The translations under genes and the position numbers were made by a program. Shown here one piece after another: positions 1-9,029 of a stretch of 64,000 nt of DNA. Below the pieces are notes generated by a model, which was not told the origin of the DNA, made no database searches, and saw only the letters and a list, made by a program, of their open reading frames with translations. The DNA is from Oscillibacter sp. (GTDB taxonomy: Bacteria > Bacillota > Clostridia > Oscillospirales > Oscillospiraceae), in assembly GCA_017937405.1 (NCBI GenBank), contig JAGBDS010000042.1:25252-89251 (forward strand), written 5' to 3'. The number at the start of each line of letters is the position of its first letter. Within the stretch, counting starts at the first letter, position 1.

Positions 1-1277
1 TCGTTCCCCTCCAGCAATTCGGCGGCATACAGGGTCTTGGGCTGACGGCTCAGCAGGAAGCGGCTTCCCCGGACAGCTCTGATCTCCCGGTTGGTGCCGG
101 TGATGGCAGTAATGCGCAGAAAAGGCGCCGGTTCGTTGCCCTCTCTGCGGGTGTAAAAGGTCACACTGGCCTCATCCTGGGAGGAGGAGCGTGTAATATA
201 GATGCGGTCTGTCCAGGTTTCGGGCAGTTGGAAGTACCATCCATCCTCAACACAATGGTATGTCCGCAGGGCGACTTCGCCGTTTCCCGTCTCATCATAG
301 GAAAGCCAATCCATCCGCTGTGTGGGCACATCGTCATCCGTCAGTTCGGGAAGCCTTACGGGCATCGGCACTTCTGTCAGGCCATCGTTGTTGATGTCCG
401 TGGGATACAGGGTGCAGAAGGGATAGATCAGTCTGGAAACGCCGGTTTGCTCAGAAATGGCGGTGTTGCTCAGTTCTCCGTTCCGCAGGGCCAGCACGTC
501 CGTCACCGCGCCGGAGAGTTCCGTCACGCTGGTGATAAAGACCGCAGGCACGTCATTCCGTAGGCAGCCCCTAGTCACCCGGCTCTGCTGGCTCAGCTCC
601 GCCATGGTGACGGAGAGCCGCGCGGAGGACTGGCTGGCCAGGCCGCCGTTCTCCTGCCAGCTGTAATAATCAGCGATGCCGCCCTCCTCATCAGACCGCA
701 GGACCACCAGCTCCTGGCGGCCGTCCCGGTCCATGTCCTGGATAGTATAGCGGACATAATTGGTCCGCAGCAGCATCTCCGCGCCATTTTTTCCCAGGGT
801 ATAGACCTCCAGCACCTGAAGCTCCGTGGCGGCCTTCCAGCCCACGGCAATTTCTTTACGTCCGTCGCCGTCCAGGTCCTTGTAGTCGATGCTGTAAATA
901 GCGGTACCGCTTCCCTCGATCAGGTCAGACTGCTCATACGTGTCGCCTTTGGCTGAGAAAATATAGATTTTCATGGGTTTTTCGTCCCCGGAATTACGGA
1001 AGAATGCCAGAGCCTCCTCCCTGCCGTCTCCATCCAGGTCCACCATCTGTACGGACTGGATATTGGTGCCGGCAGTAGGTGCGGCATACTCAGCGCCGCC
1101 GCTGAGGATCTCGTTGATCCGGCTGTTCAGCTCTGTGTAGTTTGCCGGCAGGGCAGGCAGGCTGTACAAGTCCTGGGGGCTGGCGGAGAGCTTGGGGAAC
1201 CCGCTGCAGCCGGACAGCAGCATGATCACCAGCATGGCTGCCAGAGCCAGTCCGGCCTTTTGCACTGCTTTTCTCAT
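1..1277 (-). CDS. FG-GAP/VCBS-like lipoprotein, 3' end outside the window
   Basis: The reading frame is open from an ATG at 1277 down to base 1 (425 codons seen), so the C-terminus is missing. An AGGAG ribosome site lies just upstream of the start. The protein begins with a lipoprotein signal peptide whose lipobox is LLSGC, so it should be lipid-anchored on the outer face of the membrane. The mature part carries Asp/Gly-rich motifs such as DLDGDGRE, DLDGDGRK, DMDRDGRQ and DINNDG, spaced like the calcium-binding loops of FG-GAP/VCBS propeller repeats. No catalytic motif is visible. It is a monocistronic-looking chromosomal gene facing away from the tRNA and probably lies outside the mobile element. 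The specific role is unknown. Confidence 0.85.
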   Translation of the reverse strand, partial: MRKAVQKAGLALAAMLVIMLLSGCSGFPKLSASPQDLYSLPALPANYTELNSRINEILSGGAEYAAPTAGTNIQSVQMVDLDGDGREEALAFFRNSGDEKPMKIYIFSAKGDTYEQSDLIEGSGTAIYSIDYKDLDGDGRKEIAVGWKAATELQVLEVYTLGKNGAEMLLRTNYVRYTIQDMDRDGRQELVVLRSDEEGGIADYYSWQENGGLASQSSARLSVTMAELSQQSRVTRGCLRNDVPAVFITSVTELSGAVTDVLALRNGELSNTAISEQTGVSRLIYPFCTLYPTDINNDGLTEVPMPVRLPELTDDDVPTQRMDWLSYDETGNGEVALRTYHCVEDGWYFQLPETWTDRIYITRSSSQDEASVTFYTRREGNEPAPFLRITAITGTNREIRAVRGSRFLLSRQPKTLYAAELLEGN

Positions 1278-1424
1278 GCTCCCGCTCCTTTCCGCCAATA
1301 CGCATAATTTAACGAATACATGATAGCACGTTTCCCCGGTCTTGGATAGTCTTTCTTCCGATTTTCCACGTTTTTTACGGACTGTTCATTTTTCCGTTAT
1401 TCCGCAAGGCTCGGAAAGTTTCTC

Positions 1425-1453
1425 TTGAATTTTGACAGCGCATCCTGTATAAT
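1425..1453 (+). promoter_or_regulatory. Promoter of tRNA-Leu
   Basis: A -35 box TTGAAT (1425-1430), a 17-bp spacer and a perfect -10 box TATAAT (1448-1453) lie about 16 bp upstream of the tRNA 5' end. This is the expected place for a housekeeping sigma promoter driving a stable RNA. Confidence 0.75.
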
Positions 1454-1468
1454 ATAAAAGTATTAAAC

Positions 1469-1555
1469 GCCGGTGTGATGGAATTGGTAGACGTGACGGA
1501 CTCAAAATCCGTTGGTAGCGATACCGTGTGGGTTCGAGTCCCACTACCGGCACCA
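1469..1555 (+). tRNA. tRNA-Leu (anticodon CAA)
   Basis: The 87-nt sequence folds as a class II tRNA. The acceptor stem is GCCGGTG with TACCGGC. The anticodon loop CTCAAAA gives anticodon CAA for UUG codons. There is a variable arm, a T-arm GTGGG-TTCGAGT-CCCAC, and an encoded CCA end. A strong promoter precedes it and a terminator follows. It marks the left chromosomal flank. The gene itself is intact, so if it is an attachment site the element has regenerated it. Confidence 0.97.
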
Positions 1556-1563
1556 TAAAACAT

Positions 1564-1618
1564 GAACGCTTTCGATGCCGTAGGCTAAACGCCTACGGCA
1601 TCAAGCGTTTTTGAGATT
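1564..1618 (+). terminator. Terminator after tRNA-Leu
   Basis: A long hairpin with a core stem CGATGCCGTAGG/CCTACGGCATC, extended by AACGCTT/AAGCGTT, is followed by a run of T residues. It is well placed to end the tRNA transcript and to insulate it from the element that follows. Confidence 0.85.
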
Positions 1619-1882
1619 TTTTGCCCCTCGATTTTCAGAAGTAAAACAAAAGATGCCAATGCCGTTTTCCGAGTAATCAGGGGGACTCGAACCCCCACCA
1701 TAAAAGAATAGCAGTGGAACGAGTCAGCGCCCTTTTTGAAACAGCAAAAAGGGCGCTGGTTTTTACCCTTCAAATAAGCGCCGATTTCCAGCCTTATCAA
1801 AGGTTAGAGAAATTGACGCTTTTTCATTTTCAAAAAGGGCACCAGCCTAAATCCAAATAGAGAGAAAGGATCAGAGATAGCT
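1619..1882. other. Non-coding left end of the element
   Basis: No convincing gene is seen. The stretch contains a palindrome GGGGG-ACTCGAA-CCCCC at about 1681-1696 that resembles an inverted tRNA T-arm. It is followed by CACCATAAAA, the same 10 bases found at the 3' end of the intact tRNA (1551-1560). A hairpin at 1726-1757 and a degenerate partial copy of its right arm near 1833-1845 follow. The sequence GCGCCCTTTTTGAAA occurs here (1727-1741) and again inside the first gene (2138-2152). This may be the attachment end of the element. Confidence 0.45.
1726..1765 (+). terminator. Hairpin terminator upstream of the first operon
   Basis: A perfect 13-bp stem AGCGCCCTTTTTG/CAAAAAGGGCGCT with a 6-nt loop is followed by GGTTTTTA. 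It would stop read-through from the tRNA side into the element, or act as an attenuator for the gene at 1883. Confidence 0.6.
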
Positions 1883-2581
1883 ATGGAAACAAAACAGCAA
1901 AACAGTTATTTTGATGAGCTTGGTCTCCGTTTGAAAAAAGACGGATTCACAGTGCTGTCAGAGGAAAACGGTATCCTTCCCATCCGTCTGGACAACAGGC
2001 CGCTGTGCTGCGTTACCGATGTTGGAGCCGTCAGATACCGTGAGGAAGATATCGCAAATGAGAAGGCGGCACAAGCCTGTGACCGTGTGATGGACATTGC
2101 CGCAGAAACAGCAGAGTATGTGCGGCAGATGGAATCGGCGCCCTTTTTGAAAGTGGGCAGCCTGGAGGGGAACTACAAACTACTGGCTGAATTTAATGGA
2201 ACAGTCTTGGCAGGCCACTCTACCCGGTACGGTATGGAATTCATCACTTGGGATCTCATCCAGAACAATACCGCCTTGTGGCAGGGCCACTACTACAGCA
2301 GCTACACAGCCGCCAAACAGGACTTCGCATCTCGCGCAGGTCTTATCGATAAGCATCAGCTATTTTCCCCGGAGCAGCTCGCAGAGATCTATCGCAGTAT
2401 TCACGAAACGCTGGATGAGGCGTATCCCATCACAGAAGAAAGGAAGAAACTGCTGGAGAGTGCAGCGGAGCAGATCGAATATGCGGTTCCCGACCTGGAC
2501 AAGCGGGTGCAGGAATCCAATCAGAAAGAGATGGAGGTGGCGGAACAGGGTCCGCAGCCGAGCATGACTCAGCAATTCTAA
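1883..2581 (+). CDS. Element protein of unknown function, first gene, C-terminal Met tail
   Basis: A 232-residue soluble protein with no signal peptide. The N-terminal half is mixed alpha/beta, with a central segment rich in aromatic residues (WDLIQNNTALWQGHYYSSY). The C-terminal third is helical and charged (EERKKLLESAAEQIEYAV, DKRVQESNQKEMEV). It ends QPSMTQQF, a variant of the short Met-containing tail seen on many proteins of this element. The start ATG has AGAAAGGA upstream with slightly long spacing. I do not recognise a family with certainty. Proteins of this kind head the accessory operon of clostridial conjugative elements. It lies outside the overlapping chain that starts at 2676, separated by a structured leader. 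Confidence 0.7.
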   Translation: METKQQNSYFDELGLRLKKDGFTVLSEENGILPIRLDNRPLCCVTDVGAVRYREEDIANEKAAQACDRVMDIAAETAEYVRQMESAPFLKVGSLEGNYKLLAEFNGTVLAGHSTRYGMEFITWDLIQNNTALWQGHYYSSYTAAKQDFASRAGLIDKHQLFSPEQLAEIYRSIHETLDEAYPITEERKKLLESAAEQIEYAVPDLDKRVQESNQKEMEVAEQGPQPSMTQQF

Positions 2582-2590
2582 AGATACAGT

Positions 2591-2652
2591 AAGGACAAGG
2601 CCGTGTTCCCGCAGGAGCAGCGGTCTTTTTTGTTGTCCTTATCCGGGAACAC
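2591..2652 (+). promoter_or_regulatory. Structured leader with interlocking stems
   Basis: Two perfect inverted repeats interlock: AAGGACAA (2591-2598) with TTGTCCTT (2633-2640), and GTGTTCCCG (2603-2611) with CGGGAACAC (2644-2652). A T-run (2625-2631) lies between the arms. The pairings cannot both form as simple nested stems, so they are either alternative folds or a pseudoknot. The element sits directly upstream of the gene at 2676. A terminator/antiterminator role is inferred. Confidence 0.5.
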
Positions 2653-2675
2653 GACACTGCCCGGAAAGGACGACT

Positions 2676-3386
2676 ATGACCAAATACTTTTTGAGGGATA
2701 CCCCTCTGGAGGAGTATGAGCGGTTAATGATGGAACCGCCCCGCTCCATGCGCTGTGAGCGAGTGGCGGTCACACTGGAACCGCTTCCTCAAGCCGCAAA
2801 ATTCTATGACTGCCGCGGATGTCTGGCATTCCAGCGGAAACGGTGTACTGCCAGACATTGTGCCTGGATCAAAGAGCGCCTGGAAAACCATCATATCGGA
2901 TACCGGATACTGGTCCTCCAGCAGATTCGCACGCTACGGTTCAATGAGCTGACGAAGCGTGTGCAGAATCTGCACATCCATAATCGCGGCTGCTCCTTCA
3001 GCAGTCCGGCACACGAATACCGTATCCATAAGCAACTTCAGGCCCCCGGTGACATGGGTGCGAGGAAAATCACCTCCCGATGGCTCTCCACCGTGTTTCT
3101 GCTGGCTTCCAGCGACCAGCTCTGGGAGCGGTACACGATGGGAAACTGCTGGAATATCTCATACTCTTCCCAGCTCAAGAAAAATGTTGGTGCGCTCAGC
3201 CTTCAGGACTACGCACTGTATCAGGCGGCAAAGACTTTCCAAACGGGTAACCAGCACATTACCTATACAGATCTAATCGATCCTGAACTGGTGGATGACA
3301 GCACACTGCGTTTGATCGTGGATGCAATGATGATCCTGCGGTACGGAGACGCCGTTCTGCCGATGCGGGGAGGTGACACACGATGA
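2676..3386 (+). CDS. Unknown protein with an N-terminal Cys cluster
   Basis: A 236-residue protein. ATG 2676 is preceded by GGAAAGGA. Residues around 45-65 hold a Cys cluster of the form C-x2-C-x7-C-x4-C (CRGCLAFQRKRC, then ARHC), which could bind zinc. The remainder is helical without a recognised motif. It has no signal peptide and, unlike its neighbours, no Met-rich tail: it ends RGGDTR. Its stop overlaps the next start by 4 bases, so it is translated with the ArdA-like genes and probably serves the same accessory function set. The family is not recognised. Confidence 0.7.
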   Translation: MTKYFLRDTPLEEYERLMMEPPRSMRCERVAVTLEPLPQAAKFYDCRGCLAFQRKRCTARHCAWIKERLENHHIGYRILVLQQIRTLRFNELTKRVQNLHIHNRGCSFSSPAHEYRIHKQLQAPGDMGARKITSRWLSTVFLLASSDQLWERYTMGNCWNISYSSQLKKNVGALSLQDYALYQAAKTFQTGNQHITYTDLIDPELVDDSTLRLIVDAMMILRYGDAVLPMRGGDTR

Positions 3387-4561
3387 GAGCGGTATTGAGT
3401 AATGTAAAGCATCCTGAATATGGCGTGGCCACGATCCCGCTGCCCATCCCCTATGAGGAATACGATCACGTAATAGAGCTCTTGGGTGCGATGGAGCTTG
3501 GCGACGTCGTGGAACGTGACTGTAAGGTGGAGGAGATCCAGGACGGACTTCCCATCCTCAAGCGGTTGGAGAAAGTCGCTGTCAATATCGACGAACTGGA
3601 TTACCTTGCCAAACGACTGGACAGCTTCGACTATATTGAAGCAGCGCAGTTCCAGGCCATGGCGGTCAAGACGGGGGTCTTTGATATGAAAGACCTCATC
3701 AATCTGACCTTCTGCTGCCAGCAGGCCACTGTCATCACGGACTTCTCGGACTTGGAGGCTATCGGACGGCATCATCTCGTGTCGATCAACGGAGGATGCT
3801 TGTCAAGCGAATTGGCGGATACAGACCTGCGGATGACCGCATTGAAGCTGATTTTGAGCAAAGAAGGCACTGTAACACCCTATGGAGTGGTCTATGACAA
3901 TGGACTGAAGCTGGACGAGGTCTACGATGGGCGCCATCTCCCCGGCTATCACTACGAGCAAGATATGCTGGCGGTAGGCATCTCCTCCCGCGCCGAGCCG
4001 GAGAACACATCAAAAATAACCTGGCTGTATCTGCCCTGTACGCAACTTCAGATAGAACGCGGGATGATGCGGTCCGGCATCAGCGATCCTGACAATATGC
4101 GCATCTGGTATGAGGACAGCCAGTTTCCGAAGGAAGTGGAGAACGTACTGGAGTTCAAACAGGAGAGCCTCTATGATCTGAACGACCTTGCCGCTACCAT
4201 AAAGAAGCTCACGGAGGCCGACCAGAAAAAGCTGGGAGCCGCTGTGATACTGGCCGAGCCGGAATGCGCCAGCCAAATCCGCCATCTGGCGGAAAACCTG
4301 GACCAGTTTGAGTTTGCTCCAAATGTCAAAACCCCGGAGGAGTACGGGAAATATATGATCCAGGAATCCGGCCATTTTGACTACGATGAAAACCTGGACG
4401 AGTTCTACGACTACGAAAAGTACGGTCAGCAGCGTATGTCTCGGGAATCCGGGATGTTCACGGAGGCGGGATATATTTCCTACCATGGAACGCTGAGTCT
4501 CGAGGAACTGATGATGGAGGGACCCACAGAGCAGGGGTTTCAAATGGGAGGCCTGCAATGA
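3383..4561 (+). CDS. ArdA-like antirestriction protein, copy 1
   Basis: A 392-residue acidic protein resembling the ArdA family, which mimics B-form DNA and inhibits type I restriction enzymes. The ArdA-like traits are the pattern YEEYDHVIELLGAMELGD, leucine-rich DIDEL/DLNDLA segments, a run of acidic and aromatic residues near the end (FDYDENLDEFYDYEKYG) and the GYISYHG segment. It is about twice the length of classical ArdA (around 170 residues) and looks like two related halves, roughly 1-200 and 200-375. The C-terminus is FQMGGLQ, a form of the shared Met tail. It overlaps both neighbours by 4 bases. Two more relatives follow at 4558 and 7366. Confidence 0.75.
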   Translation: MRAVLSNVKHPEYGVATIPLPIPYEEYDHVIELLGAMELGDVVERDCKVEEIQDGLPILKRLEKVAVNIDELDYLAKRLDSFDYIEAAQFQAMAVKTGVFDMKDLINLTFCCQQATVITDFSDLEAIGRHHLVSINGGCLSSELADTDLRMTALKLILSKEGTVTPYGVVYDNGLKLDEVYDGRHLPGYHYEQDMLAVGISSRAEPENTSKITWLYLPCTQLQIERGMMRSGISDPDNMRIWYEDSQFPKEVENVLEFKQESLYDLNDLAATIKKLTEADQKKLGAAVILAEPECASQIRHLAENLDQFEFAPNVKTPEEYGKYMIQESGHFDYDENLDEFYDYEKYGQQRMSRESGMFTEAGYISYHGTLSLEELMMEGPTEQGFQMGGLQ

Positions 4562-5670
4562 TCGATCTGCATCTGACTCGCGGAGACAACTATGAGGGTG
4601 TTTACCTTCGGCTCCCGGCCACACCCGCGGAAGTGGGTGAATCCTACGCTATGCTGGACAGTATCAGCCGCTACGCCGGGGAAACGCACATCGTGGATGT
4701 GAAAAGCCCTGTAAAGAATTTGGCCCAGTTTATCAAAAGCGCTGATCTGGCAAAGCAGGAGGATCTGGAGAAGCTGAACCGTCTGGCTGAAAAAATCGGG
4801 AGTATGACTGTTCTTGAACGAACCTTGTTCTCAGGAGCACTTTGGACAGAGAGCATGAACAGCCTGGACGATGTGCTTCGTGTAGCGGACCGGCTGGAAG
4901 ATTACGAAATCATCCCAGAGGTCACCTGCGACCGGGAACTTGGTGGTTATGTCGTGGAACACGGCCTCGTCATGGACTTCCCGGAAGCGGTGCGGCCCTA
5001 TCTGGACTATGTGGGTCTTGGCGCGGAATATTACGCTGACCATGGAGGGGCTTATACCATGGATGGCTATGTGATGCGCCGGGACGGTCAGCCGGAGCAG
5101 GCGCCGGAACACACGGTTTTTTCCGCGTATCTCCGATCCCACTGCGGTGCGAAACGGTTTCGGTTTTATTTCCCCGCTGCAGAGGAAGCGTTGGAGAACG
5201 CAAAACAGCGGCTTCAAATCGACAGCTTTGCTGAAGCAGAGGTGGAAGCCCTGGACTGCGATATTCCATATCTCGTTGACTTGCTTCCCGCTTCCTGTAT
5301 CAGCGTGGAGGACATCAACGAACTGGCGCTGGCCGTCGAGGAAATGAAGCAGACAGACGGTGAAACTTTGAAATACCTCTCCGTCCTGTCTGTGGAGCAG
5401 CCGGAGGACTTTCCCGCCGCTCTGCGACTTTCCATCAATTTGGACGATTATGAGCGGGTACCGGAAGATGCCAGTGAATACGGCGAGGAGGTCTTGCACC
5501 GGCTTGGCGCAGACGATGAGGTATTGGATGCCATCGATGGCTATATGGACTTTGCGGCATTCGGCGAAGCCCAAATGCAGGAGGACGGCGTCCGCAGGAC
5601 GGAGTTCGGACTGATTCGTCGGTGCAGCAGTCCTTTTCCGGAACAGGGACATGGTCTCGTGATGTCCTAA
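4558..5670 (+). CDS. ArdA-like antirestriction protein, copy 2
   Basis: A 370-residue acidic protein with the same two-half layout as the previous gene. It has a beta-rich start (YEGVYLRLPATPAEV), a helical DLEKLNRLAEKIGSM segment, an ELGGYVVEHG segment and a GYVMRRDG turn. A second half repeats the pattern (DINELALAVEEM, then EFGLIRR). It is strongly negatively charged, as expected for a DNA mimic. The C-terminus is HGLVMS, at best a weak form of the shared tail. Sequence divergence from copies 1 and 3 is large, so the duplications are old. Activity against restriction enzymes is inferred from family resemblance only. Confidence 0.65.
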   Translation: MIDLHLTRGDNYEGVYLRLPATPAEVGESYAMLDSISRYAGETHIVDVKSPVKNLAQFIKSADLAKQEDLEKLNRLAEKIGSMTVLERTLFSGALWTESMNSLDDVLRVADRLEDYEIIPEVTCDRELGGYVVEHGLVMDFPEAVRPYLDYVGLGAEYYADHGGAYTMDGYVMRRDGQPEQAPEHTVFSAYLRSHCGAKRFRFYFPAAEEALENAKQRLQIDSFAEAEVEALDCDIPYLVDLLPASCISVEDINELALAVEEMKQTDGETLKYLSVLSVEQPEDFPAALRLSINLDDYERVPEDASEYGEEVLHRLGADDEVLDAIDGYMDFAAFGEAQMQEDGVRRTEFGLIRRCSSPFPEQGHGLVMS

Positions 5671-5745
5671 GATTCCCTGGACTTCTGCGCAAACTCATGG
5701 TAATGATTGTGTTCACAAATAAAGATATGGATAGGAGTGAAAAAC

Positions 5746-6276
5746 ATGAGCATGGACACCAGTCGAGAATCTAACCAGCGCATCGCATCGGAACATCCTG
5801 TCGATACGCCCCAATATGCTTTGTGCCCCGCCTCTCCCGATGAGGCGGGGCTGTTCTTTGCCCTCCCTCCCGAACAAGATAAGGCATTGGGGGCAATCGG
5901 GCATGTACGCATGGACTTCGGACGAGGGGGCGATGAGTTTTTCCACACCTGGCACCCCCGTGGTCCGGCTGAACTGAATTCTCAGGAGTTCAAGGCGGAA
6001 CTTCAGGAAGTGGTGGACACGCTGCGGCAGAGTGTGCTGAAGAATCTCAGCGCCATGACCGGCTACTGCCGGGGACACGGCGGAGAGATCAGCGGCGGCT
6101 GGGTACAGAACTACGGTTACATCGTGGAAACGGAGAACTACCGATACTGCCTGCGGTGCAATCCTGTCCCCAATGACTACCACGCATATCTTTCGTGCTT
6201 CGATAAGCGGGTACAGGAGATGAACCAGCAGAACACGCCCCGGGAGGGGATGACGATGGGAGGGATGAGCTTATGA
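5746..6276 (+). CDS. Unknown element protein with tail MTMGGMSL
   Basis: The start at ATG 5746 is preferred over an upstream in-frame codon because ATAGGAGTGA precedes it at good spacing. That gives 176 residues. The middle contains FFHTWHPRG and [18 protein letters not shown], which look like a compact alpha/beta domain. It has no signal peptide or membrane segment. It ends [10 protein letters not shown], one of the clearest copies of the shared tail. The stop overlaps the next start by 4 bases. I do not recognise the family. Confidence 0.7.
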   Translation: MSMDTSRESNQRIASEHPVDTPQYALCPASPDEAGLFFALPPEQDKALGAIGHVRMDFGRGGDEFFHTWHPRGPAELNSQEFKAELQEVVDTLRQSVLKNLSAMTGYCRGHGGEISGGWVQNYGYIVETENYRYCLRCNPVPNDYHAYLSCFDKRVQEMNQQNTPREGMTMGGMSL

Positions 6277-7373
6277 GCAGCATTCCCAAGGAGTGGTTGA
6301 CATTTTTACGGGAACAATATCCCTCGGGCAGCAGAATCAAGCTCAGAGAGATGAAAGATCCCTATGCGCCGGTACCACCCGGCACCATGGGAACGCTGGA
6401 CTTCATCGACGATGCCGGGCAGTTCCATATGAAGTGGGACAACGGCAGAAAGCTGGCCCTGATCATCGGCGAGGACAGCTTCACCGTCCTGCCTCCCGAA
6501 CCCACCACCATGAAGCTGTATATGCCCCTGACCGCAGATCTGTTCGAGCGTGACGGATGGGGAGATTTGGAAGCCGAACCCACGGAACTGGGTGGCAGAG
6601 AGCTCCGCGCTTACGAGGGAGCGATCCTGAAAGCCTTGATCAATAACCGTATGCCGGAGGAAAGCGAAAGCGGTATCATGCACTGGTATGACGGGAACGA
6701 CAGCGTTGATGCCAAGGTCAAGTCCGTGGTCTTCACAGTAGAGGAACGGGATGGTCAGCTCTGGGGCGTGGCAGAATGCCGCGTAGTCGGTACGCTGACC
6801 CCGGAGGAACTCACCACGCTGAAAGAATACATCTCCGGGCAGGCATCGGATGGCTGGGGTGAGGGCTTCGAGCAGCGGGAGATCGACATCGGTGACGGCG
6901 AACTATATGTCCACCTTTGGAACTTCAGCGATGACTGGGATATCCAGACAGAGGAAGAATGCTTCGGCCCCAAAGTTGCGGAAGGTCTGCCGGAAATGTG
7001 TTTCTCCACGCTGCTGACCACAGGGACCCTCATCTGCATCAAACGCGGGGAGACCGGTTACTACCCGTCCGATTGGGATACCGGGGACAAGGAACGGAAT
7101 GTGGAGCTGGCGGATCAGCTGAACGAACAGCTTGGCGTCACCATGTGGCAGCGCAAGGCCATGGAGGTCGGCAGCATGTGCGGATGGGATGTGCCGGGCG
7201 CCGACCCCGCCAAGTATCTGGAGGACTATGCACAACACGGGGCCCCCGCCGAAGCCCAACGCAGCGGGTTCGGTGGGGAGAGGAGTTCCAGCGAAATGAA
7301 TGAGCCTTGTCCGCAGGACGAGGCGAAGGATATGGAGCATGGAACGACGATGGGAGGTATGACCCTTGGGTAA
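6273..7373 (+). CDS. DUF4314-containing protein with tail TTMGGMTLG
   Basis: A 366-residue protein. Residues about 8-70 match the DUF4314 pattern ([20 protein letters not shown], then [14 protein letters not shown] and DSFTVLP), a small barrel found in Firmicute mobile elements. The central part is acidic with many Trp and Tyr residues. The segment [20 protein letters not shown] is a recognisable element-associated motif. A low-complexity linker precedes the tail TTMGGMTLG. It overlaps both neighbouring genes. The function is unknown. The acidity and position between ArdA-like genes suggest an antirestriction or establishment role. Confidence 0.75.
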   Translation: MSSIPKEWLTFLREQYPSGSRIKLREMKDPYAPVPPGTMGTLDFIDDAGQFHMKWDNGRKLALIIGEDSFTVLPPEPTTMKLYMPLTADLFERDGWGDLEAEPTELGGRELRAYEGAILKALINNRMPEESESGIMHWYDGNDSVDAKVKSVVFTVEERDGQLWGVAECRVVGTLTPEELTTLKEYISGQASDGWGEGFEQREIDIGDGELYVHLWNFSDDWDIQTEEECFGPKVAEGLPEMCFSTLLTTGTLICIKRGETGYYPSDWDTGDKERNVELADQLNEQLGVTMWQRKAMEVGSMCGWDVPGADPAKYLEDYAQHGAPAEAQRSGFGGERSSSEMNEPCPQDEAKDMEHGTTMGGMTLG

Positions 7374-8565
7374 ATTATTCTCAGTGGAGCTGTCCGGCGG
7401 CAATGGCAGGTACTGTGAGCTGGAGCTGCCGGCAACCGATTATGAGCTGCTGGATGCGTTGGACAAACTGCGGCTCAGAAATCGAGACACCATGTCTCTT
7501 GAAGTATGCGAATACTATGCCTTCGAATTCCTTGCCCCCTTCCTCAGCGATGATCCCAACCTATATGAACTGAACGCCCTTTCCCGAAGACTCTCTGATC
7601 TGACCGATATGCAGCGCACTTCCTTCGCGGGGCTTCTGAAAACAGAGATCGAGAAGCGGAATGGAGACATCCTCATCCCCAGGCTCATTGATCTTGCGTA
7701 TAGTGCAGACTGCTGCCATGTGGTAGCCGAAGCCCTGAATGACTCCCAGCTCGGCAGATTTTACGCGGATAACGGCTTCATTCCCATCACGGAAAAGGTC
7801 CCGGATTCCATCTACGAACTGCTGGATTTTGAAGCTCTTGGCAGAAAAGCACGCACTGAGGAAGGCGGCGTGTTTGTGGACCGTGACACCTACGGCTGCT
7901 GCGGCTATGTCACCCAGCACACTGACTTGGTAGAAGTATATAAGGATATGGATCTCACCCCAAAGGTTCCGCCTTACACGGTCCTTCTGGAACTGACCAA
8001 GGGATGGTTCAACGATTCCGAATACGACAATGAGAAAACGGTCCAACTGTGGTTCCCTTCATCCCCCAGTGCTATGGATCATGCCCTGAATGAGCTGGGC
8101 GCGGCAATGTGGTCGGAAGTATCCTTCCAGTGCATTGACTGCCGTGTTCCCGCTCTTGCCGATGCCGTCAGCGACGCCAACAATGTTGCCGAGGTCAATC
8201 GGTTCAGCCAGTGGCTGGACAACATTGCGCAGGAGAAACTTCCTGCATATAAGGCACTGCTGGCTGCCACCCATTGCCGTGACTTGCAAAATGCCATGAC
8301 GCTGATGGACGCCATGGACAGCTATGTGTTCTCTCCCGGTTTCAGTTCCCCGGAGGATGTTGCCAAGGAGGAGTTGAATATCACTATGGTTGAGAGCGAT
8401 GTGAAACTCCTGCTGCCCCATGTCAACCTGTATGCCTATGGCGAGGCGCTGATCCAGAACCAGCGCGCCAGTCTGACAGAATACGGGTTGATCGAGCGGC
8501 AGGACGGTCAACCGATCCAGTCCATGGAGAAACAGCCCAGCCAGGGCGGAATGGAGATGATGTAA
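7366..8565 (+). CDS. ArdA-like antirestriction protein, copy 3
   Basis: A 399-residue acidic protein with the layout of the genes at 3383 and 4558. It has a start [18 protein letters not shown], a [17 protein letters not shown] helix, a GYVTQHTD turn, then a second half ending [13 protein letters not shown]. The last motif closely matches TEFGLIRR of copy 2, so copies 2 and 3 are the nearest pair. The tail is SQGGMEMM. A terminator follows, making this the last gene of the first operon. An ArdA-like DNA-mimic role is inferred, not proven. Confidence 0.65.
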   Translation: MGKLFSVELSGGNGRYCELELPATDYELLDALDKLRLRNRDTMSLEVCEYYAFEFLAPFLSDDPNLYELNALSRRLSDLTDMQRTSFAGLLKTEIEKRNGDILIPRLIDLAYSADCCHVVAEALNDSQLGRFYADNGFIPITEKVPDSIYELLDFEALGRKARTEEGGVFVDRDTYGCCGYVTQHTDLVEVYKDMDLTPKVPPYTVLLELTKGWFNDSEYDNEKTVQLWFPSSPSAMDHALNELGAAMWSEVSFQCIDCRVPALADAVSDANNVAEVNRFSQWLDNIAQEKLPAYKALLAATHCRDLQNAMTLMDAMDSYVFSPGFSSPEDVAKEELNITMVESDVKLLLPHVNLYAYGEALIQNQRASLTEYGLIERQDGQPIQSMEKQPSQGGMEMM

Positions 8566-8604
8566 CCAGAAATCCGACAATGAAATAAGTTCATACTAAA
8601 GACC

Positions 8605-8648
8605 AAGGGGCCGTTTTTCCGAAAGGGACAAACGGCCCCTTCTTTTTT
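8605..8648 (+). terminator. Terminator after the ArdA-like operon
   Basis: A 12-bp stem AAGGGGCCGTTT/AAACGGCCCCTT followed by CTTTTTTAT. It separates the operon of 2676-8565 from the gene at 8689. Confidence 0.85.
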
Positions 8649-8688
8649 ATGCCCTTTTTCGGGAAAGCAACCCCGGAAAGGAGCAGAC

Positions 8689-9021
8689 ATGGAGAAAGAA
8701 CGGCTGGCGGAATATCTGGAGCGATACCATCTGGGTGCTTCCAATGCGGCTACCAGCCGGGAACTGGAATGCACATTCAGCATCAAGGGCATTGAAGTGC
8801 GCCACCTGGTCAACGGCCTACGGAGAGAGGGGATTCCCATCGCCAGCAATAGTCAGGGCTACTTCTACGCCGCCGACCAGCAGGAGGTGCAGGCCACCGT
8901 CGCCCACATGACCCACCGCATCAGCGGCATTGCTGCCGCTATCCGCGGCCTGACCCGGTCGCTGGAGCAGTTCGACACCGATCAGACCCGCCTGCCGCTG
9001 GAGAGGGGTGATGATCCCTGA
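8689..9021 (+). CDS. Small winged-helix-like protein
   Basis: A 110-residue protein with a strong GGAAAGGAG ribosome site. Residues 1-65 look like a winged helix: helices LAEYLERYHLG, ATSRELECTFSI and IEVRHLVNGLRREGI, then a short wing IASNSQGYFYA. The C-terminal part is a helix (IAAAIRGLTRSLEQF). It is probably a DNA-binding helper protein. It directly precedes the adenine methylase with 8 bases between stop and start, so the two are co-expressed. Confidence 0.7.
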   Translation: MEKERLAEYLERYHLGASNAATSRELECTFSIKGIEVRHLVNGLRREGIPIASNSQGYFYAADQQEVQATVAHMTHRISGIAAAIRGLTRSLEQFDTDQTRLPLERGDDP

Positions 9022-9029
9022 ATAGCTTT

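Noticed and set aside
1671-1710. A second tRNA gene on the minus strand
   Set aside because: Only a T-arm-like palindrome is present. No acceptor stem, anticodon arm or CCA end can be found.
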